Shown: positions 1-6,235 of the stretch, piece by piece
How the letters are laid out: each line of letters opens with the position of its first letter
Position numbering within the stretch: position 1 is the first letter of the stretch
Assembly: GCA_029250425.1 (NCBI GenBank)
Contig: JAQXFF010000220.1
Coordinates: 1-8,383 of the forward strand
Source of the DNA: Candidatus Thalassarchaeaceae archaeon
GTDB lineage: Archaea > Thermoplasmatota > Poseidoniia > Poseidoniales > Thalassarchaeaceae
Reading direction: 5' to 3'
DNA: 8,383 nt
Translations under genes and position numbers: made by a program
The notes under the pieces: model-generated
The model's database searches: none
What the model saw: only the letters and a program-made list of their open reading frames with translations
What the model was told of the DNA's origin: nothing

Positions 1-45
1 AGTGGTTTCACTGGGTTCGTCTAGTTGCGCAGGGGGTCCGCTCAC
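1..45 (-). CDS. Possible 5' end of a hypothetical gene cut by the left edge
   Basis: On the minus strand a GTG at 45-43 opens a frame with no stop to the window edge, giving 15 residues that begin MSGPPAQLDEPSETT. An in-frame TAG at 51-49 lies just upstream, so GTG is the first possible start in this frame. It would begin 14 bases after the stop of the PAC2-family gene on the same strand, consistent with the next gene of an operon. The peptide is rich in Pro, Ser, Thr and acidic residues, as disordered N-termini often are. There is no strong Shine-Dalgarno, only an AGGG-like stretch at 57-54. The call rests on position and an open frame alone, and no function can be given. Confidence 0.3.
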   Translation of the reverse strand, partial: MSGPPAQLDEPSETT

Positions 46-54
46 GGACTACCC
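33..54. other. Stem-loop just after the PAC2-family gene
   Basis: GTCCG (36-40) and CGGAC (45-49) form a 5-bp stem with loop CTCA. GGG (33-35) can extend it by pairing with CCC (52-54) across a two-base bulge. It begins 5 bases downstream of the minus-strand stop at 60. No T-run follows on the minus strand, so a terminator role is only weakly supported. The structure also covers the candidate GTG start at 45-43. Confidence 0.35.
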
Positions 55-59
55 TATGC

Positions 60-824
60 TCAATTGACCATGGGGTCATCATTGGATTGACTAACGTCGT
101 ATCCTTCAGGTGCCGGTAGCATCGACTTGCTGCGTTCAACCATGTCTCTGACATTGTTCTCGATCTTTCGCGCATCTTCAAGCAACTCGTCTAGTGGAAT
201 CTCTTTGTCCAACAATTCACTCACAGCCTCAGTTGCAAACGCGGCTGCACGCGCGTCAGGATACATGGGGTTGCAATCTGCTAGAAGTGCAGTAATGTCT
301 AGACCACGACGGTCGCCTTCAGACAACAAGTAACCGGCTACACCTGCAACAATCCCTTGCTTCATGCGAGATACGCCGGCTGCTGCCAATGCCTTGCGTC
401 CCAATGGGTGACTTGCGACGCCCCAAAGGTCGCCCTCTTCCTTTTCACCAATCTCATTGGGTACGACACCATCGATGATGATGAGGCGATCAAAACCACC
501 TTCTACGAACCACTTGAGTACAGTCTCAGCAAACTTGACATCATAAGCATCAGGGAATTGAATCTCAGAAGTAAATACACCCACATTCTCGCCCTGATAG
601 ACACGCACAGGGTGCTTGGGTACAGATTCCTGGACCAAGGCCATGGCGGGGAAGTTCTCATCGAGAACCGTCCCCATCTGCTCCAAATTCAAAGCGCGAA
701 TGATATGGCTGGCCGCAATTACACCGACCATTCCAGTGCTGGAAAATCCACAGATGGCGGTTCCACCAAGCCTGGACGCATCTGCATCTCCATGCAGAAC
801 CAATGCGTAACCATCACCCACCAT
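60..824 (-). CDS. PAC2-family protein (archaeal proteasome assembly chaperone-like)
   Basis: A 254-residue cytoplasmic protein of the PAC2 family (COG2047/COG1938 type), whose members include the archaeal homologues of the eukaryotic proteasome-assembly chaperones PAC1/PAC2. Family hallmarks visible are the N-terminal ALVLHGD strand, the glycine-rich AICGFSSTGMVG segment at residues 23-34, the LIIIDGVVP strand near 114-122, and the GIVAGVAGYLL turn at 157-167 (the conserved G-hydrophobic-A/S-G-LL signature). A charged helical C-terminus follows, about 205-232. I see no C-terminal HbYX motif (it ends DDPMVN), so direct docking on the 20S ring is not evident. The start was set at ATG 824 because AAAGGTGAG (837-829) sits at good spacing before it. 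An in-frame GTG at 833 adds three residues but overlaps that site and has its own AGGTGA only 3 bases away. The gene lies 38 bases after the giant surface-protein gene and is probably co-transcribed with it. Family assignment is confident; the exact client is unknown. Confidence 0.88.
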   Translation of the reverse strand: MVGDGYALVLHGDADASRLGGTAICGFSSTGMVGVIAASHIIRALNLEQMGTVLDENFPAMALVQESVPKHPVRVYQGENVGVFTSEIQFPDAYDVKFAETVLKWFVEGGFDRLIIIDGVVPNEIGEKEEGDLWGVASHPLGRKALAAAGVSRMKQGIVAGVAGYLLSEGDRRGLDITALLADCNPMYPDARAAAFATEAVSELLDKEIPLDELLEDARKIENNVRDMVERSKSMLPAPEGYDVSQSNDDPMVN

Positions 825-828
825 TGAA

Positions 829-842
829 CTCACCTTTCACCT
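829..842 (-). promoter_or_regulatory. Tandem Shine-Dalgarno-like sites before the PAC2-family gene
   Basis: On the minus strand two GGTGA cores occur in a row, AGGTGA (842-837) and AAAGGTGAG (837-829). The second has its GGTG six bases before ATG 824. The first lies only three bases before GTG 833. This favours ATG 824 as the start of the PAC2-family gene and indicates leadered translation inside an operon. Confidence 0.55.
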
Positions 843-862
843 GTGTCTCAAGAACCCGTCGC

Positions 863-3800
863 TCATTCCTCAAAGGCTTCCCAGTCTTCATCTTCGGGAT
901 ACTTGTACCACCATTGACCAACTTCGTCCTTCCACCATTCGACACCTTCCTCGTCAACATGGTAGTCCTCATCTTGAGTATAGTCCCATTCAGCTTCTTC
1001 CTCGTATTCCTCTTCGACAACCTCAGCAACCGGGGCGGGTCGAGAACCAGCGCGCCGATCCACCTTTCGAGGTTTGGTCATTGAGACGGTACTTGCCTTG
1101 GTGGTCAGTTCATCCAAACTGCGACCTGTGGGCATGTCTTCCATATCTGGTTGAGTACGAACTCGCTTCTTCGGCTTGGGTTGCCATTCTTCGTCTTCAA
1201 AGTCTTCTGCATCTTCGTCTTCTTCTTCACGCATGGCCATGCGCAAACCAACGAATCCCAAGAGAGCCAAAACCACCACTGCAACTGCGATGAGAAGCAT
1301 CAGATTGCTGCCTTCTTCTGTGCCGTCTGCTTCTCCCTGATTGTTCCCATTATTGTCAGTAGAATCGTCAATAGTTTGGTTGACACTGACAAATCCATAT
1401 GGGAGTAAAGTATAGTCTGAAACACCAAGCCATCCATTTGCAGTCAAATCAATATCGACTGTGACGGTCCCATTCAGTGGAACGATTCCTTCACTCCATG
1501 CATTGGGTGACAGAGTGAAAGCCAGTGACTCACCTGAATCAATCACCACCTCACTGCTTGCGATATTGTCAACAAATAGTGGGAGGTTTTCACTGTAAGT
1601 GAATGCGATGTTTACAAAAATACTGACGTTGTTATTGTTCATTAGAGTGCAATGCATCGAATTTGCATCAAGGTCAGCCATGGCCTGAGTACTATTGTCA
1701 CGTATGTCCCAAGAGGGGTCGCAGGTGATTTCCACAAAGATCAGTTGAGGTGTATCATAGGTGCAAGAGTTGTCATCAACTTGAGCCAGAGGGTCGAAGT
1801 TGTTGGCATTGGCATCTGTGCACCCAACCTGTGGTGGAGGGTGGAGATCGACCCTGAGGGTGGATGGGGACATTGTGAGCCACCATGGAGTGGTTGGAGT
1901 CACATCCAACCAACCACCTGTAGGATAGTTGACTGGAATTGACAGAGTCCCTGCTGAATCAAACTGAGCCATTCCTGATTCTCCAAATACCTCGGTCCCA
2001 TTGCCAAGTTGCCAATCGACATTGAGGCCGCTGAGAAGGTCCTGTTCGGCCACCGATGAAGTCACTGCACTGGCATGGGCTGAACCCAATCCCTCTGCAT
2101 CAAGTTGAATCGTAGGGGTGTTTGTTGACAACGCAGCATCAACTGTGACGACAATGTCTGTACTACTGCTTGCAGATACAACCGATTGTCCAGCTGCTCC
2201 GTAAGAGCCACCTGCCCAAGATGCGCTCACTTGTCCAGAGCCGCCGTGCGCCTGCCATTGATCAACAAAGTCGGTCCAATCAGCCCAACTTTCTGTGGCG
2301 ATTCCAGTAAGACCAGTCGACACATTTGTCGACCATGATTCCCCATCGACTGTTACAGTTAACGCTACAGATTCATCGGATAAAGGAGCGCCTTCACTCG
2401 ACAATTGAACATTGATTGAGAATGAAGAACCATCGTGGAGATGAACACCACTGTGTGTGCCATCATCATACGTACCATCACCTGTGACATCCAATGTCAA
2501 AGTGCTTTGTCGAGTCGTATCGTTTGTGGAATGAACTGGGCCTGTTGCAGTTACATTCCACCAAGCGTTGTCATCGCCATCAACAGTGACCGCTGCTGCC
2601 CAATGATTCTCACCATCGGTCAAACCTGAGAGAAGCATCGAAGTCGTGGGGTCACCACTACTGATATTGGCATAAGGAGTCAAACCCGTTGCGTTGCTGA
2701 AATCAGCATTCTCAACGAAGAATAACGTATACGCCAAATCGTTGGATGGCGAAGGGGTGAATGAAAGGTTCAACACACCGCCATTGTCATTGGGAACGTC
2801 ATCCAAACTGACAATTGCTGCATCAGGTGGTGTAGTATCGTAGACTGGTGGAACATCTGGAACATTCACTGAGATAATGTTGGATAGGTTGGATACAATG
2901 CCATATTGATGAACCGAACGCACGGCATAATCCCATTCTTGATTGGTGACTCCATCTGTGTCCTGGTGTCCGTTGACGATTGTCTCAACAAGAGGTTGGG
3001 TAATCGAAATCTGTGTACCTGTTGGCGCTCTGAACAATTGGTAAGTGATGAAATCTGACTGTAAACCTGTGGTGTTCGACCACATCACACTCACCTGACT
3101 GTAATTGAAACCGTACACCCAGAGATTGGGTGCTGGTGGCACCTGAATGTTGGATGCACCCGCTGTCCAGTCAATACTCAACGAATCAAGAGTCACTGTG
3201 CCATTTTGCGTGCAAGTGATATTCACAGGGATCTCCATCATCCCAGTTCCAAGTTCCATGAAGGTGTTCAATACATTGGAAAGGTTTCCATTTGTAGGAT
3301 TTGTTTCTACAACGAACGTGGCTGCATACGACATGTTCAGAGCGGACTGGGTGATGGTTCCTGCACCGATGCTGCGAGCGACTGGATCCAGTGTCCCCCA
3401 TGGCGTATCGTAGTAATCGTAATTGGTCGCGACATTGGCCAATTCAGTCACGACATTGGTAATCAACAGGCCTTGATCAGATTGGCTCAATGGATTTGAG
3501 GAGCTGGCATAACCTGCCATTGACATCTCCATCGTGCTGTCTCCTTCAAGGTCCCATTCCAGTGTATGCCATGCGCCGATGAACAAACCAGCAGTCGCTT
3601 CACCGGCAGCCACAATTTGTTCAGATAGGCCATCGCCATCCAAGTCAGCGAATACAATGTCTCGTGGTGATGTGTGAGGAGTGAAAGTGGTGGATGTGGA
3701 ATTGACGGTACCATCGCTATTGAATGAATTCATTTCCAAAGATCCAGTTTGCGTACTGTCGGAACCATCAGGCGCACCTTCGAATGCTCGGAATACATCA

Positions 3801-5128
3801 ATACTGCCATCTCCATCATGATCACCAATTGAGTAATTTGTCAATCCAACCATATTGGAATTGACTATGTTCCAAGCAGTACCATTCCATGTGGCCATAC
3901 ATGCTGCCGAACTGGTTGGGCCCATCAGGTCCTGATATCCATCCGCGTTCCAATCAAAAATCTCGAAAGGTCCACTGGAGCACTCAAAGTCCTGCATCGA
4001 TGCAAACCAACTGTTGCTGGAAAAATTCCACAGTGTATTGTAAGAAGTCATCATGTCAGTCTCGCCGACAATCACAGTTTGATTGCCACCGTAGAATGAA
4101 CCAATGCCAACGTGAGCGAAGTTTTCAAGACCTGGAATCTGATTTCCAGATGAGACTGTTGCGGTGACCGCTGTGGTGAATACACCTCCACTGAATGAAC
4201 GCATTCCGAGAGTTCCATCTGCATCAATGGAGACGATATCGTCCTGACCATCGCCATCCATATCCGCTAGAAGTGCATCTTCGAATTTCTCATTCATTGT
4301 TACATTCGTTGAATAAGACCAACCGTTGCCTGAAAGATGCTGACAGAGCATATTTTCATCTTCTGCAACAACAAGAACGTCGGTACTGCTATCATTATCT
4401 GAATCTCCAACAATCAGTCGATCAGCATCGTAGCAAGTTGGAATCCAACTCGTCACAATTGAGGAACCGCTCCACTTTAGCCAGCCGATATGGGGCCAAA
4501 TTGTACCATTACTGCCCAAATGATCGGGTACCAAATAGATAGGGTCCTCCAAACCATCGCCATCCATATCACCAACGGTCAAGTCGGTCACTGCCCCTAT
4601 ACCACTGAATTGAGCTCCAAGATCTGGCATGAGTTCCACAGTGATGTCCGATGATGCCATCAGGGCTGATTTCGGCAATCGCCAACCACCAGTTTGCAAC
4701 CATGTTTGGTTTCCATTTGCAGTTGTCGATGTGGAGGCTGTGCCGCCATTGAATTCGTTTTGCTCACCCACTTGGCCATCGCCATTGCCACCAAGGTGCC
4801 ATTCAAATTGCCCATCACTATCAACATCTAAGGTCAGTGAACCAGGAGAAGGATCTGCAGAATCGTAATTCAAGTGAAAACTCGAACTGTTGATTGTGGT
4901 ATTTCTCCCGACACTCAAATTGACCGTGGAAGTGGATTGATTGTCCGTATGAACCTCAACATTTGAATTGCCATCAGCAAATGTTTCAATCGTACCCGAT
5001 GTTGGGTTTGCCGATACAATTGGGATGGATGCAAAGGTGCTCAAAACCATCAATATTGCGAGAATGTACGAGCGCGAAGCGCTCGCCTGCGCGGGGGTAC
5101 GCGTGAGGGGCATCTGCCCTGCGGACAT
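863..5128 (-). CDS. Giant FG-GAP beta-propeller surface protein with a C-terminal membrane anchor
   Basis: This encodes about 1421 residues; positions below use the longest frame from TTG 5230 (subtract 34 for the ATG 5128 start). A signal peptide has a hydrophobic core YILAILMVLSTF (55-66) and likely cleavage after VSA (72-74). Six FG-GAP/VCBS-type calcium-binding loops follow: GDMDGDGLED (220), GDSDNDSSTD (275), ADMDGDGQDD (322), FDWNADGYQD (425), GDHDGDGSID (469) and ADLDGDGLSE (528), which predict an integrin-alpha-like beta-propeller. Two Fn3-like segments (about 698-795, 800-900), Ig-like beta-rich stretches (905-1130) and a Cys motif (GCTD...DDNSCTY, 1136-1158) come next. One transmembrane helix spans 1309-1329, followed by a 126-residue acidic cytoplasmic tail ending in a Trp/Tyr-rich module. 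Many N-X-S/T sequons suggest glycosylation. The likely role is cell-surface adhesion or ligand binding; the ligand cannot be predicted. ATG 5128 is preferred over TTG 5230 because it places the signal peptide near the N-terminus. ATG 5113 is also possible, and none has a clear Shine-Dalgarno. Confidence 0.85.
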   Translation of the reverse strand: MSAGQMPLTRTPAQASASRSYILAILMVLSTFASIPIVSANPTSGTIETFADGNSNVEVHTDNQSTSTVNLSVGRNTTINSSSFHLNYDSADPSPGSLTLDVDSDGQFEWHLGGNGDGQVGEQNEFNGGTASTSTTANGNQTWLQTGGWRLPKSALMASSDITVELMPDLGAQFSGIGAVTDLTVGDMDGDGLEDPIYLVPDHLGSNGTIWPHIGWLKWSGSSIVTSWIPTCYDADRLIVGDSDNDSSTDVLVVAEDENMLCQHLSGNGWSYSTNVTMNEKFEDALLADMDGDGQDDIVSIDADGTLGMRSFSGGVFTTAVTATVSSGNQIPGLENFAHVGIGSFYGGNQTVIVGETDMMTSYNTLWNFSSNSWFASMQDFECSSGPFEIFDWNADGYQDLMGPTSSAACMATWNGTAWNIVNSNMVGLTNYSIGDHDGDGSIDVFRAFEGAPDGSDSTQTGSLEMNSFNSDGTVNSTSTTFTPHTSPRDIVFADLDGDGLSEQIVAAGEATAGLFIGAWHTLEWDLEGDSTMEMSMAGYASSSNPLSQSDQGLLITNVVTELANVATNYDYYDTPWGTLDPVARSIGAGTITQSALNMSYAATFVVETNPTNGNLSNVLNTFMELGTGMMEIPVNITCTQNGTVTLDSLSIDWTAGASNIQVPPAPNLWVYGFNYSQVSVMWSNTTGLQSDFITYQLFRAPTGTQISITQPLVETIVNGHQDTDGVTNQEWDYAVRSVHQYGIVSNLSNIISVNVPDVPPVYDTTPPDAAIVSLDDVPNDNGGVLNLSFTPSPSNDLAYTLFFVENADFSNATGLTPYANISSGDPTTSMLLSGLTDGENHWAAAVTVDGDDNAWWNVTATGPVHSTNDTTRQSTLTLDVTGDGTYDDGTHSGVHLHDGSSFSINVQLSSEGAPLSDESVALTVTVDGESWSTNVSTGLTGIATESWADWTDFVDQWQAHGGSGQVSASWAGGSYGAAGQSVVSASSSTDIVVTVDAALSTNTPTIQLDAEGLGSAHASAVTSSVAEQDLLSGLNVDWQLGNGTEVFGESGMAQFDSAGTLSIPVNYPTGGWLDVTPTTPWWLTMSPSTLRVDLHPPPQVGCTDANANNFDPLAQVDDNSCTYDTPQLIFVEITCDPSWDIRDNSTQAMADLDANSMHCTLMNNNNVSIFVNIAFTYSENLPLFVDNIASSEVVIDSGESLAFTLSPNAWSEGIVPLNGTVTVDIDLTANGWLGVSDYTLLPYGFVSVNQTIDDSTDNNGNNQGEADGTEEGSNLMLLIAVAVVVLALLGFVGLRMAMREEEDEDAEDFEDEEWQPKPKKRVRTQPDMEDMPTGRSLDELTTKASTVSMTKPRKVDRRAGSRPAPVAEVVEEEYEEEAEWDYTQDEDYHVDEEGVEWWKDEVGQWWYKYPEDEDWEAFEE
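5069..5085. repeat. Perfect hairpin within the signal-peptide coding region
   Basis: CGAGCGC (5069-5075) and GCGCTCG (5079-5085) form a 7-bp GC-rich stem around a GAA triloop (TTC on the mRNA strand). It lies about 40-60 bases inside the giant surface-protein gene and encodes the Ser-Ala-Ser-Arg-Ser region just before the hydrophobic core. It could slow early translation or simply reflect codon content. Function is not shown. Confidence 0.45.
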
Positions 5129-5144
5129 TATCAGGGGGTTATGT

Positions 5145-5155
5145 CGCCTTCGGCG
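5145..5155. repeat. Small stem-loop upstream of the giant gene's start
   Basis: CGCC (5145-5148) and GGCG (5152-5155) pair around TTC. It sits 17 bases upstream of ATG 5128 and would lie in the leader RNA if transcription starts further upstream. It is short and may be fortuitous. Confidence 0.3.
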
Positions 5156-5239
5156 TGGAAGTTGAAAAAATGGCAATAACAAATGTAACAATAGATTCGC
5201 CGAATATTCTGTATCGCTGCAAAAAATCAAAGGTGCTTG

Positions 5240-5250
5240 TGATTATCATA
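5240..5250 (-). promoter_or_regulatory. Candidate TATA element for the giant surface-protein gene
   Basis: The minus strand reads CTTTATGATAATC around 5251-5239, an AT-rich stretch that could serve as an archaeal TATA box. It would place the transcription start near 5215-5222, leaving a leader of about 90 bases before ATG 5128. No better TATA-like sequence lies at the leaderless distance from 5128. This is weak and position-based. Confidence 0.3.
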
Positions 5251-5252
5251 AA

Positions 5253-5266
5253 GTTACCATAGTAAC
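5253..5266. promoter_or_regulatory. Inverted repeat GTTAC-N4-GTAAC, candidate operator
   Basis: GTTAC (5253-5257) and GTAAC (5262-5266) are exact inverted arms around CATA, directly upstream of a TATA-like stretch for the plus-strand operon and close to the candidate promoter of the divergent giant gene. Symmetry and position suit a regulator site controlling one or both genes. A natural but untested candidate for the binding protein is the winged-helix protein encoded immediately downstream. Confidence 0.4.
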
Positions 5267-5267
5267 G

Positions 5268-5277
5268 ATTAAAATAA
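5268..5277 (+). promoter_or_regulatory. TATA-like promoter element for the plus-strand operon
   Basis: The AT-rich ATTAAAATAA stretch lies about 40 bases upstream of ATG 5315. With the usual archaeal spacing of about 25 bases, transcription would start near 5297, leaving a short leader that still contains the AGGTGG ribosome-binding site at 5302-5307. Confidence 0.4.
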
Positions 5278-5301
5278 CCCGTCGATTGGTTGGGATTGTT
5301 C

Positions 5302-5307
5302 AGGTGG
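5302..5307 (+). promoter_or_regulatory. Shine-Dalgarno for the 5315 gene
   Basis: AGGTGG ends seven bases before ATG 5315, a good match to the complement of the archaeal 16S rRNA 3' end. It supports the chosen start and a leadered transcript. Confidence 0.6.
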
Positions 5308-5314
5308 CTGCTTC

Positions 5315-5830
5315 ATGAAGGGTTTGGAAGGAGCAGGAAACAACCGTGTAATGATTCGTGTAGGCGATGTCGAAATTGATATTTCAGGATCACAAAAAGA
5401 GGTGGATGCACAGATGATGAATATCCGTGAAGGTGAAGATTGGTCAACCGCCATTGCTAGGGTTCGAAGTGTGCGTGAAACCGCCATCGCTGCAGCCGTT
5501 GAAGCCGCGAAGAAAAGTGGTTTGCCAGAGCGAGGTTCAGCATTCCGTTCATTGATTGAAAACAGTGCCATCTCCAAGAAGCCTGATCAGGTTCTAGCCG
5601 CCATTCATTATCTGCGCGATGTTGAAGGAATCGATGATTCGCCTCCGCGCGTATTGAAGAAACTCTTCGATGACAGTGGATTGGTGTCTCCTGATAACCT
5701 CTCTTTGTATCTAAATCGATTAATCGAGCGTGGATTTATTTCATGCCCGCCTAGTGCAAAAGAAAAGAATCGGTATGCAGTACTCACTCCAGAAGGTCGA
5801 GCGCACTTGGATCGCCGCTCAAGTGCCTGA
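5315..5830 (+). CDS. Hypothetical protein with N-terminal beta segment and C-terminal winged helix
   Basis: A 171-residue soluble protein. The N-terminus (11-26) holds two short strands, RVMIRVGDVEIDISGS, followed by a charged helical region with QKEVDAQM and an Ala-rich amphipathic helix (about 44-68). Residues 91-167 look like a winged-helix domain: helix DQVLAAIHYLRD, then SPPRVLKKLFDDSG, then a recognition-helix candidate DNLSLYLNRLIERGF, then a wing ending KNRYAVLTPEGRAHL. I recall similar short-strand-plus-wHTH proteins in archaea, usually annotated as hypothetical; that is recollection, not a search result. DNA binding or protein-protein contact are both possible. It starts at ATG 5315 with a Shine-Dalgarno and ends 9 bases before the pentapeptide-repeat gene, so the two are probably translationally coupled. 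The GTTAC inverted repeat upstream could be its own operator (inference). Confidence 0.8.
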   Translation: MKGLEGAGNNRVMIRVGDVEIDISGSQKEVDAQMMNIREGEDWSTAIARVRSVRETAIAAAVEAAKKSGLPERGSAFRSLIENSAISKKPDQVLAAIHYLRDVEGIDDSPPRVLKKLFDDSGLVSPDNLSLYLNRLIERGFISCPPSAKEKNRYAVLTPEGRAHLDRRSSA

Positions 5831-5839
5831 GGTTTTGTA

Positions 5840-6235
5840 ATGGCTGAAATCGGCCCCGGTGCAGATCTTTCATTCCAGTCCTTTGTCGGACAAGATTTGC
5901 GTGGTGTTGATCTTTCAGGAGCCAATCTTCGAAGAGCTATTCTAGATCGAGCAGATCTTGAAGGTGCAAATCTTTCTGGTGCAAATTTACAGAATGCGTC
6001 TATGATTGGAACCAATGCCATGAAAGCAGCATTTGACGATGCTGATTTACGCAATGTCACGGCCAAAAAAGCACGGTTCGGTTTGGCTAATTTCCAAAAT
6101 GCTCAGATGGATGGAGCGGATCTTCGAGGGATACGTGGACGATATGCTGTGTGGCGAGGAGCAAACTGGTGGGATGCTCGAATGAACGATGATCTTCGAG
6201 CAGCATTGTCCAAAAAATGGCCACGTGAAGATTGA
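5840..6235 (+). CDS. Pentapeptide-repeat protein
   Basis: A 131-residue protein made almost wholly of A(D/N)LXX-type pentapeptides. About 22 units run from residue 8 to 117, including ADLSF, QDLRG, VDLSG, ANLRR, ADLEG, ANLSG, ANLQN, ADLRN, ANFQN and ADLRG. They predict a right-handed quadrilateral beta-helix of about 5.5 coils. The last coils are Trp-rich (AVWRG, ANWWD), and a short charged helix DLRAALSKKW caps the C-terminus. No signal peptide or membrane segment is present, so it is probably cytoplasmic. Acidic and basic residues are about balanced (roughly 17 versus 18 by eye), which argues against a strongly acidic DNA mimic of the MfpA/Qnr type. Its ribosome-binding site TGAGGT (5828-5833) overlaps the upstream stop codon, which supports coupling to the winged-helix gene. 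Its TGA directly abuts the stop of the convergent gene. The biochemical role is unknown. Confidence 0.9.
   Translation: MAEIGPGADLSFQSFVGQDLRGVDLSGANLRRAILDRADLEGANLSGANLQNASMIGTNAMKAAFDDADLRNVTAKKARFGLANFQNAQMDGADLRGIRGRYAVWRGANWWDARMNDDLRAALSKKWPRED

Noticed and set aside
357..827. 156-residue plus-strand open frame
   Set aside because: It lies wholly antisense to the PAC2-family gene, whose family motifs are clear, and its translation shows no recognisable domain.
3600..4580. Repeated CCATCGCCATCC DNA words, possible tandem repeat
   Set aside because: They are the coding of DMDGDG/DLDGDG calcium loops in the FG-GAP motifs, so they reflect protein repeats rather than a DNA element.
5129..5230. 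N-terminal extension of the giant protein from TTG 5230
   Set aside because: The extra 34 residues put an Arg cluster and a second hydrophobic stretch before a complete signal peptide, and TTG has no ribosome-binding site. It is more likely untranslated leader.
5608..6066. 152-residue minus-strand open frame
   Set aside because: It is antisense to the winged-helix and pentapeptide-repeat genes and spans their junction. Its Arg/Ser-rich periodicity mirrors the pentapeptide repeats on the opposite strand.
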